A stretch of 64,000 nt of DNA, taken from the NCBI RefSeq assembly GCF_037975245.1, contig NC_092577.1:8529013-8593012 (forward strand), in the 5' to 3' direction. The DNA is from Apostichopus japonicus (taxonomy: Eukaryota; Echinodermata; Holothuroidea; Aspidochirotida; Stichopodidae). Each line of letters begins with the position of its first letter. Within the stretch, counting starts at the first letter, position 1. Below the pieces are notes generated by a model, which worked only from the letters and a program-made list of their open reading frames with translations, ran no database searches and was not told the origin of the DNA. Both the position numbers and the translations under genes were made by a program. This document shows, one piece after another, positions 25,430 through 36,064 of this stretch.

Positions 25430-28180
25430 TACAGCCTCACAAATGACGTGTCCAGTTCTTTGGTTACCATGGTATCTAGACAACAGAACGAAGCAGTAGT
25501 ATAATTGCCTCACATTCTAACTGGTATTATGGTCTTGTTGTGTAAATGTGCGTGGAAAGTGATTTCACACAGCTCCACCGAAACATCGGTAATGATTTAC
25601 TCCACAGAGCATATCTGGTTCCACTACAAATATATATTTGCAGGATCTTTTTCTACAGTTTATTCTAAATCACGAATATAGTATTTTCACAATTTACAAA
25701 ATAGTCTTCAATTTATTCATTTTATTAATAGACGTTTCACATCTTCCTTCATCTATATCAATCGCCAAAATGTCCAGCATATGCATTCTGGAAAACGGTG
25801 AGTCTGATGTTCATAGGCAATTTCGTTTATATATGCACTCCAAACACAAATGATAGGTAATGAAACCAGTATCTGATATGATTTTAAAACCATGCAAAGA
25901 ACAAAGTTACATCGCGCTGCTTTGTATCGGTCACCATCCGCCACATTACTATAGTCCATCCTCATTTCTGACCTAAAAACTACAGGTATTAAATGTCTTA
26001 TATACAGGAACATTTACCTTGATAAATTTGAGGTAATAATAAGTAAGATTAAGAAGAAGAAAGAGTAGCAAAAGTGGACTTTTACAATTTCTGTACTTTG
26101 TGCTGTTTTTGTTACAATCTGCTGGTATGTAAACTTGACTGTGAAAAGAATTAGAAGGACTTGAAAACATAATGTTACTTCAGTCCACCAGGGATGATTA
26201 AATGAGGATTTTTAACAAAAAAATATCCACGACACTAAATGTGTGGGACACAAATTGTCTAAATCTAGATCAACGACAAATAATTCACTGATTTGGAGCA
26301 GTCACGTGATTGTGACAACACATCTAGATATCTTAGTTTTTTACAGGGTATCCAATAAGTCTGCGAATATTTCACGGTTTGGTCAATGAACAACCTATGA
26401 AGTAATAGGCAGCTTATGTTAATGGAAGACCAGATTCTCCTAACACCAGAGAAAACGAAAATATTACTATAACCAGTGAAACCAGGGAGCCTGCTACAAA
26501 GACAAATATGCAAGTGCAGCTACCGTAAGCTACATGGTCGGCTAAGTGGACTGTTTTTACGACTGTTGTATGTGCCATGATGAACATTTGCCGCGACATT
26601 AAATGAACATAAACAAGAACGGTGCAACATGATTGACAACATTCTACGGTTTCATTTTTTTTTCATATTTATTATTTGATTAAGATATTTGTTAATGTCA
26701 TTCATTTTCACTATAGCTAAGTTTTGTTTCAGAAGAATATTACCAATGTTTCACGAGGATGTAAAGTGGTATGTTGGAATCATTAAGCAGTGTCGGCTAT
26801 GTCAATGATGTTGTTTCAAAGTCATACACGCTACTAGTGTTCCACTAAATATTGAAATGATATGCTCGGTTGTTAATTATCATACCAATGCTCATGATTT
26901 ACTTCCAGAATGTTATTACAAAAATATATTTTCAAGATATGTATTTCTGTTCACTTCCAGATTTGTATTGTCTGTTTCTACGTTTGGAAGAACGTGATAC
27001 AAACGTTTACGTGAGTTGTTCCTGTATTATTTGGCGCCCTCAACCCTCCACCCTAGACACGTATAGTAAGCGATGAATGCGGCTGGAAGGTCCATGGAGA
27101 TGTGGCAATATAATATTCTTAAGAATTGAAGATAATTATCAAGATACCATAAACAATTAGCCGATGACAAATTATGAATTTTTAAATCAGATTACCAGTT
27201 ACCGAGTATACCGTAGTTGGAAGAACTCCACTCCAACCTCCACCCCCCCCCCTCCCCACCAACCCGATCCTGACTCCTTCAAAATCGTCTAATATATATA
27301 TGTTTATGTTTGTTCAAAACACGAGGGAAATAACATGTGTCTTCTATTCATATTTTATAAAGTAATTGTACATGGTTCGGTTACCATGGTATCCGTACAG
27401 CAGAACAACAAAGCGGGTTAGTAGAGCTGCACATACTACTACAAAGGTTCTTTCTATATTCGAATTTATTCCCATTTATCACGAATGCAATAATCAGCAC
27501 CCCCCCTCCCTCCCCTCTAAAAAAAGGAAAACAGAAATAGTATCAGATCGGAACACTTGCAATGTCATTAATGAAATCAGCTTCTCTTCCCTTCATATAT
27601 ACAAATACCAAGATCATGGTAAGCATTACCATTCAGAAAAATATACTAGAGTTTATTGGTTTCAAATACAAACCAGACCCGTCATTTCATTATATCTAAG
27701 CCTGCCGGACCCATACACTTATGTCAGTCACGTATACACTAATATGGATGATTAAGAATTTAAGCAAGTGATCCCTTAATTAAATGCCTTGAAGAATTTT
27801 GAGAAACAAAGTTATTCATTAGCAAGATTTAATTCCAAAGGAAGAATACTATGATGGATATTTGTGTTGTTTCTTCTACAATCTGCTGTTAACGAACTAG
27901 GCCGTAAAAGGAAAGATACGGACCTTGAAAACAAAATGTTTCTTTATTTCACCAAAATCACACCAGGTTAGATGAGAGTAGGCATAGATTTCAATGGCTC
28001 GGAAACAAACAAACAAAACATGGCAAGTAATTTGTGGGACACACTATTGTCTGAGTTTAATTAAACGATAAATAATTCACTAGTAAGTAGCAACCATTGG
28101 TTGTAGCAAATAACTACATATCTTAATTAGTTACAGGGCTTACCAGTTATATGTACACATTATATGGACTGGTCAAAGAT
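25430..28180. repeat. old direct duplication within an intron
   Basis: GGTTACCATGGTATC with a following CAACAGAAC-type string occurs near 25460 and 27380. A longer diverged match, including CAATCTGCTG, GTGTGGGACACA-like, AACGACAAATAATTCACT-like and ATATCTTAGTT-like strings, links about 26090-26400 with about 27860-28180. Apparent ORFs here are not conserved between copies. Confidence 0.55.
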
Positions 28181-28617
28181 ATAACATATTACGTAACATG
28201 AAGCTTTATTTAATTTTGTTAAAACGATTACCCAGTGACTTAATTCTCAACTTTATTTGAGTTGAACATTACGAAAGTATAAAACAAGTTAACATAACAA
28301 TTTTTGAGTCAAATTTCCAATACATCTGTTCCTATTACTAACTTCCAAGTTTACCCCATCATTCTGTGCATTTGACCACTTTCAAAATACCATAGAAATA
28401 GTTAAATTTAATTTGATTGGCCTATTACTTGATCAAAACCAACAATTTAAAAATATATCTATTAGTGTTAAAACCAGGCATGGAAGACCCACGTCTCACA
28501 GGAACAAAAATAACAAAAATATATCCATGTCAATGTCTATATAAAACCAGGGAGCTGGTACAGTTAGACACAAGGTCATTTAAACGGTCTGTTACACCAT
28601 AGATCAGGAGTATGACT

Positions 28618-28800
28618 GTAAATGCACAAGTACGTACGTAATGGTACTATGCACGTACGTAATATTATTACGTGCGTAAGTAGTATTATTCCGTACGTAC
28701 GTATTAATGATCACGTATGTACGTAAAACATACCACGTACGTACGTTATAAATGTCACGTACGTTTGTGATATTATTTACGTGCGTAAGTACATAATACT
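28618..28800. repeat. palindromic ACGTACGT minisatellite
   Basis: Six or seven units of about 28 bp, each with a self-complementary ACGTACGT / ACGTGCGT core separated by AT-rich spacers. ORF peptides over it (…YVRNNTTYARNN…) are artefacts. Confidence 0.92.
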
Positions 28801-30030
28801 TTTTTTGTAACCATGTCCTCCTTAGAGCTTCGCATTTCACAACCCCTCAAAATAATAGGACGGTATATGTCAAAAATGATGGAAATATACGTAACAAACA
28901 TGTCAAAACCTTTTATATGTATCTAAATAGTTATAATACTCTCACCGATAATCTCACTGATATGGAATTAATACGAGTGTTTCAATATAGAACTAATCAT
29001 TGGATGGACTGAATAAGATTCATAAAAACAATGCTCCCCTATCAGGACCCTCCACTCCCCCCCCCCCTCCCCATTCCCTGTTCTAATCTCTCAATTTTCT
29101 CTTCTTTCTTACACGGTGATCTGAATTCTGCTTTTCTCTGAATGTCGAAAAAGATTACGTTGCATCTTTACAAACTGAAACTACTAGAATTTAGTATTCT
29201 TGACTCATTGATGTATGTTAACATGCAGTGACGGCTGTCTCGAAATGAGTTTTATAAAACACAATAAGAGTGGTTTTATCCATATACTTTAATCGTACTG
29301 AACTATTCGAATATATGTTTTGTACGAAGTGTATATTATTTTAGACATTTTTGATTTGAAAATATATTAAATCACATTTAGATGAAGAAATAACGCGGAT
29401 AATATGAAGAAAAAGTGTTTCCAATTGAAGACCTGAAGTTTTCCTATTTAACGCTAGTTTCGTTGTCCCATTCTCTTATATATTATTATCTAATTAATAT
29501 TAAATATATGACCTTTTTGCCTTTATTCAAAGTTTATTTGACAGTGGTAGGAGAAACTAAAGAAAAGTAATCCAATTATATAAGTCTATTTTAAAGGATA
29601 ATATTTCACCTCTTTGAGGGTGAAATGGACACTAAGTAACTAACGTTAACACTGTGGTATCCTTCAACAATCGAGTAGTCTGTAAATAATTTCATTTTGT
29701 TATCTTTTCAGTAGATATATTAAATATTCATAAATATTAACTATTTTCTGATGAAGAAGGTTTTTTTCTTCAATGTTGAGAGAATAATTTGAGAGAATAT
29801 CTTGAATAAAACAACACATTTGTGGTTGAGTAATAAGGGACACACGGGTGACATTCTGGTAGAAAAGGCAACAATAAAAGGAAAGATCTTACCAACGTTT
29901 GAGAGCAGGAGCAAGAAGATAAAATTTATATTGATTTAAGTTCAATCTGTTTATCACAATCTAATTCAAATGCTACCATCAACTTAGTGCATTTTACCGA
30001 TCATGTTGTCACTATTATTTATTTCATATT
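28801..30030. other. intronic AT-rich sequence
   Basis: No exon or intact element. A C-run occurs at about 29055-29075. Confidence 0.45.
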
Positions 30031-30096
30031 TACTGGTAAAGTATATTTACTGGTAAAGTATATTTACTGGTAAAGTATATTTACTGGTAAAGTAAT
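30031..30096. repeat. 17-bp tandem repeat, 4 copies
   Basis: TATTTACTGGTAAAGTA repeated with almost no divergence; TTTAC.GGTAAA is itself an inverted repeat. Confidence 0.95.
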
Positions 30097-30176
30097 ATAG
30101 AGGGCAGCTTAGCTCAAATAAGCTGGCCAGAATGCATTATGAGCAATAGCTGTAAGAAAGGTGCACAATCTCTTAC

Positions 30177-30241
30177 CTGCCATAGACCGGTCTGTAGATT
30201 GAGGCGACGATGATCATAATATATATCTTGAAAGTTCCATA
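30177..30241 (-). CDS. 65-nt exon of an unidentified gene (W…GLW..C motif with next exon)
   Basis: Acceptor TTTTATTCACCAG| at 30242 and donor GGCAG|GTAAGAG at 30176. Two leading bases, then 21 codons beginning WNFQDIYYDHRR and ending LNLQTGLWQ in phase 0. Joined to the 36-nt exon it reads …TGLWQ-DCDNMG…, so a W, a GLW and a C occur with spacing like the first extracellular loop of claudin/PMP22 proteins. The second loop cysteine and later membrane segments are not seen before the stop, so that assignment is weak. Upstream exons were not found, although the preceding exon must end in phase 1. Intron to the next exon is about 9.1 kb. Confidence 0.55.
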
Positions 30242-30379
30242 CTGGTGAATAAAATGAACGAAAATGAAAGTGCAATGCAAGTGCAATTAAATCTCTCTAT
30301 TTTTTTGAGGGGGGGGGGGCTGGAATGAAATCATAAAGATTATATTCACCGGATTTATGTTGGCCCTCGATCATACCCT

Positions 30380-30620
30380 CATATCAGCTGAGAAATCAAT
30401 CTGGTTGATTCCTTAAGTTTGATCTTATCAGTTTACTATCATTATCATCCCAGTAATATATCTGATCAGTTTACAATCCTTATATCTCAGTAAGATTACC
30501 GATCAGTTTACTATCATTATCATCTCGGTTGTATGCCTGATTAGTTTACAACCAATATACATAACCAATCAGGTTAGAATTGTTGTCATCTCATTGGCAT
30601 AACTGATTAGTTGTATACTT
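30380..30620. repeat. degenerate tandem repeat, about 60-bp unit
   Basis: Four to five diverged units with TGATCAGTTTAC.ATC.TTAT and a following CTC.GT.ATAT segment. Confidence 0.65.
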
Positions 30621-31353
30621 ATGCCACATTACACATGTCAAACAACTCACATAGGAGTGAATATTGAACAAAATTAAGAAAAAAATCCTGATAGTCGAGT
30701 ATTCGATGCTCAGATCAAGAAAAATCATCCATGAGACGATGAACTGATCAGCGAACACTCAACATCAGTGACGTCATCACAGATCATGAAAGCCAATAAT
30801 TTAATTGTTGATCATAGAAAAATAGTATTTGGATTTATGGAGCTACAAGCCTAGACAAATAATCGTCATACTCACGTGATTACATTTCCAATGTACTGAG
30901 AGTTTGTCAGTTGTGTAAACTAAGGTTTATATTTCTTGTTTCCAGTCACTTTCTTAGGTATGTTTGTTTTCAACTGTATTAAGATTAAATACATCAATCT
31001 CTCTACTAGTACCTTATATGGAGGAGGAAGGTGTGTATAATCTAACATCGTGTTATTATGACTTGACATGCACAATTGTAACATTGAACAATAACGCTGT
31101 TCAAATTTCTGAAAAGTTTTAAGAAACCTACATTAAAGTCTGTTATCAACAGAATTATAAATGGAGACAAACAACACTTACGTGCAAACACATATTAATG
31201 AAGATACCATATCAATATAAATTATGTTTTGTGTCGTGGTTTGTCTTTCAGATCATCAATAAGGCCGTGACAAAACTACAACAAGGACTAAACAGAAAAA
31301 AAATCAGCAGCAATTGTAATTATAATTGTTGAATTGAAATAGAACAGACCATT

Positions 31354-32928
31354 GTAACCAGGCGCGTATCCAGGGGGGCGTTGGGGGCGCGCGCCCCCCG
31401 GGTAAGAAAAAGAGGCGAGAAAAAAAAGAGAAGAAAAAAGGGAAAAAAGAGGGGGAAAAAAGAAGAGGAGGAGAGGAAGGAAGGGAAGAGAAAAAGGAGA
31501 AACGGAGGGAGTAAAAGAAAAACGCCAAGACACCGGGAAGAGAAAGGAACAGTGACATCATTACAGCGCTGATCCCTATTATATACACAGGGTATACACA
31601 GGAATTTCGGAAGTGGCGTGCGCCTCACCCTACCACTTACACCGACAACTCCATTTTTGACGTTTCCATTTTCTCTCTCACTAATGTTTCAATATATATA
31701 TATACTATATATGGTCTTTCATAACACGTGTGTGTGTATATACGCCTTAATTGTAGAATTGTGCTATGAAACCAACTGTGGCTGGTCTCGAACTCGACCG
31801 TGTCGTCAGGGAACATGACGCATTTCGGGAAGGGGGGGACCGCCCCTCCCCCTTGAGCATATTTTTTATGATGTCGCTAGTAATTTCTAACTAGAAAATG
31901 CTTAGATGCAACTTACAAGGCATGGGAAGTACAATTTCTAGCCTCAAAACTGTCTATGTGTGTAATCATGGGCGTAGAAGCCCAAGTTTATTTGGGGGCT
32001 GTAACAACTTGCCCGAAAAAATAACCAAATATTTTCGCGCGTTCCGCGCGCGTTCATCTTTGTAATGTCAATATCATATAAACAAGCATCGGTTATTACA
32101 TCGCATGCCATCGTGTATCGTACGGTCCGTGAAAGTTGCGCAGTACACCGCGGGATGCTAGTGTAAACAACGAAATGTCTTATGTAGATGGAGAAAAAGC
32201 ATTGAGCTCCAATTAGGTCAAAACTCTCTTTTATATTAGTAATGGCGATTTAGGGGCTGCAGCCCGTCCCCCCCCCCCAACCGCCTCCTACCCCTATGTG
32301 TGTAGTGTTCGGTTCGGAAATATCTGCTATTTTTTTTTATTTCTTTCAAGGAAGTTTTATAATAGCCGTTATATTAATATTTCTAGACTAATAAATTAAC
32401 TGTGTCTAAATTTTCGAAAATTTCCTCATCAACATTCTTCATTATACTTCCCTCTACTTGTGCAATTTTGACAGGTCTGTTAGGGGTTGAAGGAGGTTTT
32501 TCTATATTGGTTGTCCATAGATAAATTTTGTGCAACAATATGGGTATGTTTTGAAGTGAGTTTATTCACGAGAGATGTGAATTTTCATATTCTGAACAAA
32601 TAATGGGCTTAAAACCTTGAAAAGTGCGGCTGACGGGTATTGTGGGCCGCGACGTAGAATCACCTACAAAAGCTGTGACTGGTGACAATCTTCAAAAAGG
32701 ATATGGATGGAAAAAAAAACTATTGGGAAATACTTGGTTCTCAGGCAAAAAGTGTACATTTGGTTGGTCATTTTCAAGCCCGAGAAGTGCATTTTCCGGT
32801 GATCTGGGGGTATCAAAACCAGAAATTTTCGTGTACGCTTCGCGCCAACCGATGGTGGCGCTCCGCTTAGATAGTAATTCGCGCCCCCCCCCCCCGGGTT
32901 AGAAAATCCTGGATACGCCCCTGGTAAC
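31354..32928. mobile_element. 1.57-kb non-autonomous DNA transposon with 5-bp flanking repeats (copy A)
   Basis: Left end CAGGCGCGTATCCAGG at 31359 and right end CCTGGATACGCCCCTG at 32923 form terminal inverted repeats. The same five bases GTAAC flank both sides (31354-31358, 32924-32928). Inside are a GGGGGCGCGCGCCCCC palindrome, a long purine tract, and a module with a hairpin at about 32843-32868. No transposase is seen; ORFs are short and out of register with the second copy (inverted, 56092-58031). Confidence 0.82.
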
Positions 32929-33789
32929 GTCCCTTTGTTTTATGTTTGTTACATCTTCTGATTTCGGAATTTGAATGCTAGCCTAGGCAAGGTCCAGAAC
33001 TACCCACCTGCTCTAACTAAAAGCAGGTCCCTTGTTTTACGGTTATGATTCAGTAACACTTCTGGTGACGATATGACAAATTGCTCATTTCCACTTAACA
33101 CAAGAAACACGTATCTAGTTTAAATAACCACTATAACTTCTTTTTCATAATAGACTACCATAGCCTGCAGCATAGTTGCATCCATGGCTGTTTACTTGAT
33201 CCAAGCAAAGGATGGATACTTTCTCTTGAGCATCGTATTTATTTAATGAGTAAGAACATTGAACATTCAATAAAAAAACATAATTGATATTTTTTGGAAT
33301 TTACTCGTTGACCGATGAAGAAGACTAATTGAATTGTATCTACTCTGAATTGCTCTCTTAACTACTACTTGCAAGGTCAATGGATACTCTAAGAAACACA
33401 GTAGGCTGCCTTACTCAAACATATTGAATCTTTTTATGACATTTTAGCATCTCAGCGAAATTCAAAGAAAATTTTAAGTTCAAACTGCGACAGATACCAC
33501 GCGTCATAGGCAGTAAAGTATACCTCGTTACCTCATCAAGTATATAATACCGATGTGAACTATATCGAATCGATAAACAATAAATTGATAGTGTAACGTC
33601 ACTTCCCAGTCTGGTGGGCAGTCTTTAATGATGGGGTTGGCGAAAGAGAGTCTCGACAAAAGGATGACAATGGAGAAGATGCTAAAGTGCTAGTGGCACA
33701 GTGGTACCGTTTATTCAGACTTCCGTCTCCTTACTAGGTTCATTAAATGTTCTTACACTTATCCTTGTTTACGCTGAACGTAACTGTTA
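32929..33789. other. non-coding sequence
   Basis: Nothing coding or repeat-like recognised. Confidence 0.45.
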
Positions 33790-33794
33790 ATGCA

Positions 33795-34005
33795 ATTCCT
33801 CAACGCGGCGTCTAAACGCAGCGTAGAACACGGCTCTAAACGCAACACCCAAACATTCAACGCGGCGCCCAACGCAGCGCAGAACGTAACGTATAACGCG
33901 GCGCCAAACGCAACGCCAAACGCAACGGTCAACGCGGCGCCACTCGCAGTGTATAACGCAACGTATAACCCGGCGATAAACGGAACGCCAAACGCAGCGT
34001 CTAAA
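33795..34005. repeat. GC/CpG-rich minisatellite, about 12-bp period
   Basis: Degenerate units such as AACGCAACGCCA, AACGCGGCGCCA and AACGTAACGTAT, sharply richer in CpG than the AT-rich flanks. Because the period is a multiple of three, it is open in several frames on both strands (N/A/T/P-rich or A/V/G-rich peptides), which I do not regard as genes. Confidence 0.9.
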
Positions 34006-34382
34006 TATGAAAACAGATTTAACTTAACGGTGTCTGCAATGCCGTTAATCGATGTAAATATACTAAGAACCAATCGATGGACTAAATGGCAGCAGTGTAT
34101 CTTTTTGATAGCTGACCTAGGCTATTCTCTAATGTTCCTACTTACGGACTCGCTGAAATATATCCAATCACAGCAGAACACTGATCTCTACTAAAGTACA
34201 CATATTGTCACGCAGTTCAGAGCGCTAAATAACGTAAACTGATAACAGTCGGTCAATAACGTTGCTCCTAAATAACTGGGCGTAATCTCCCTCAGGACAA
34301 TAGCGCAGTTTGCTAACAATTCATACAACTCACAAATGTATTCAATAATATTCTGAGCGCTTACAATATCTACGAACAGTTA

Positions 34383-36064
34383 TACACGGTCAGTGGCATC
34401 GCCAAGGGGGGGGGGGGGCAGGGGGGCACGTGCCCCCTGGAAAACCAAGTGCCCCCCGAGTGCCCCCCCCCCCCCTATTTGAGATTTGGGTTGGTAAAGG
34501 ACAAAGAAGCACAGTAATTCGTATTTTCTTCAAATGAGCTGCGAAAAAATGAAAAAGTTTATCCTTGAACGTCGGGTATCGAAATCGAACCCGCGCCATC
34601 ACAACAGGTGTCGATATTTACATTGAATGTGTCAGTGCTCACGCCATACCAGCGGATATACACGTCCGCTTCGCGAGCTACATGACTGTGAGAAGGGAGG
34701 GTACTGCAATATGTTGCCTTGGTCTACGGTTGACAGGTTAGGAGCTGACGAAATGTGAGAATGTGAGGGTCCGCAGGCACCATACTTGCCTATATTTGTG
34801 GACCCATATATTAACTCTGTTGTGTAGGGGGTACAGAGGTCATTTGAGGTCAGATGCTTGTAGGAACAAATGGCGAATGTTCACACCTGCCTACTGAGCC
34901 ATACTCGATGTGTGATCAAATTTTGGATTGCATGGTGAGATCCCTGATAGGAGCCAATAACGATGCTGGAACCTGTTACATCTTAATAGATAATGGGCGA
35001 AAACGAGAAGGACAAGAAAGGAGTCGGGGTCATGCACACATTAATTCAACAAATGTAGGTTCTATTGATATAGGGTTAGGCATAATATCGACAGCATGTG
35101 GTTCATATCCTCTGCAAAATCCTGCGCCTTGTTAAAATCATTACCTCAAAAATAGCAATTTCTGGAGATATCTTCAGATCGAATTTAGCATCAAATGTGG
35201 CAGCATGTTGCATCTAGCCAATCCTCCGTATGCGAAAATTTTCCAAAGGGGAGGGGGGCAGGGGCGGCGGAACCGGGGGGCTTGGGGGCTCAGCAGCCCC
35301 CCAATGAAAAAGTTGAGTGGGCAAATGCATGATAAGCCACCCCAATATTTACCAAGGCTCCGAAACGTGCATCTGCCCCTTTTTCAATGCATACTTGCCG
35401 ATCTGTCCGATGCACACGCATACTATATAGGTGTAATAATTTTAGTAAATGCTGGGGGGACCCTCGGCCCGTCCTCTGGCTGTAGACCACATTGTCACCC
35501 CAACCGCGTCTTCACGCCCCGTGAAAAGTGGAAGCAGAGAGTGTGAGTACCGGTATGCGCAACACAACTTCGTCTTAGGCCAATGACTTGCTTCATTTCA
35601 GCCAGTTCTCCAACATCCCCTTACTACACTCAAAAACGTCTTTGCGAGCACACTACGAGTAATAGCTACTCTCTTAAAACACCATCGAATATACAAATTA
35701 CAATGTTTTTACAGACTTTTACGTGCAATCTGAGAAATTGCAGGCTTGAGACCCATATTTTAGGGCTAGGTATTCGCAGCATAAAACACTCGGGAAGTGC
35801 CGTTTCCGGCCACCTGGGGGTTTGAAAACCCCAACACTTCTTGTACGCTCCGCGCCAACCGATGGTGGCGCTCCGCTTAGATAGTCTATACACATTAGCC
35901 CCCCCCCCAATAATTTTCCCGTTCCGCCGCATCTGGAGGGGCATCCCCTCCCCTTACACCCCTCCCCCAGGACGGCGATCCGTATCCACCTAAGTGCCCC
36001 CCATCAAATGCTGGTGCCCCCCCCCCCCCAGACTGAAAAGTCTGGTGACGCCACTGTACACGGT
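34383..36064. mobile_element. hAT-type non-autonomous element (1.67 kb incl. nested insert)
   Basis: Spans 34391-36056. Left end CAGTGGCATCGCCAAGG, right end GGTGACGCCACTG, flanked by perfect 8-bp duplications TACACGGT at 34383-34390 and 36057-36064. The sequence next to the right end is G/C-rich like the MITE at 2454. Another element is inserted at 35259-35935; without it the host is about 1 kb. An ORF at 34854-35135 lies inside but shows no transposase motif I can name. Confidence 0.88.
35251..35943. mobile_element. nested hAT-like element inside the 34.4-36.1 kb element
   Basis: Spans 35259-35935. Ends CAGGGGCGGCGGAAC and GTTCCGCCGCATCTG are inverted repeats with two mismatches. Flanks GAGGGGGG and GAGGGGCA agree at 6 of 8 positions. 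The host sequence on either side joins into the GAGGGG…CCCCTCCCC motif seen in the MITEs, which supports insertion. It contains the shared hairpin module (about 35778-35884). Confidence 0.72.

Noticed and set aside
27366-27755. 129-aa plus-strand ORF
   Set aside because: Lies in a duplicated intronic segment; the frame is not kept in the sister copy.
31288-31628. F/S/L-rich ORFs on the minus strand (and their equivalents at 57741-58146)
   Set aside because: Translations of the purine/pyrimidine tract inside the two element copies; not conserved as frames.
33759-34194. 104-aa and 134-aa alanine/asparagine-rich ORFs
   Set aside because: Produced by a 12-bp minisatellite whose period keeps frames open.
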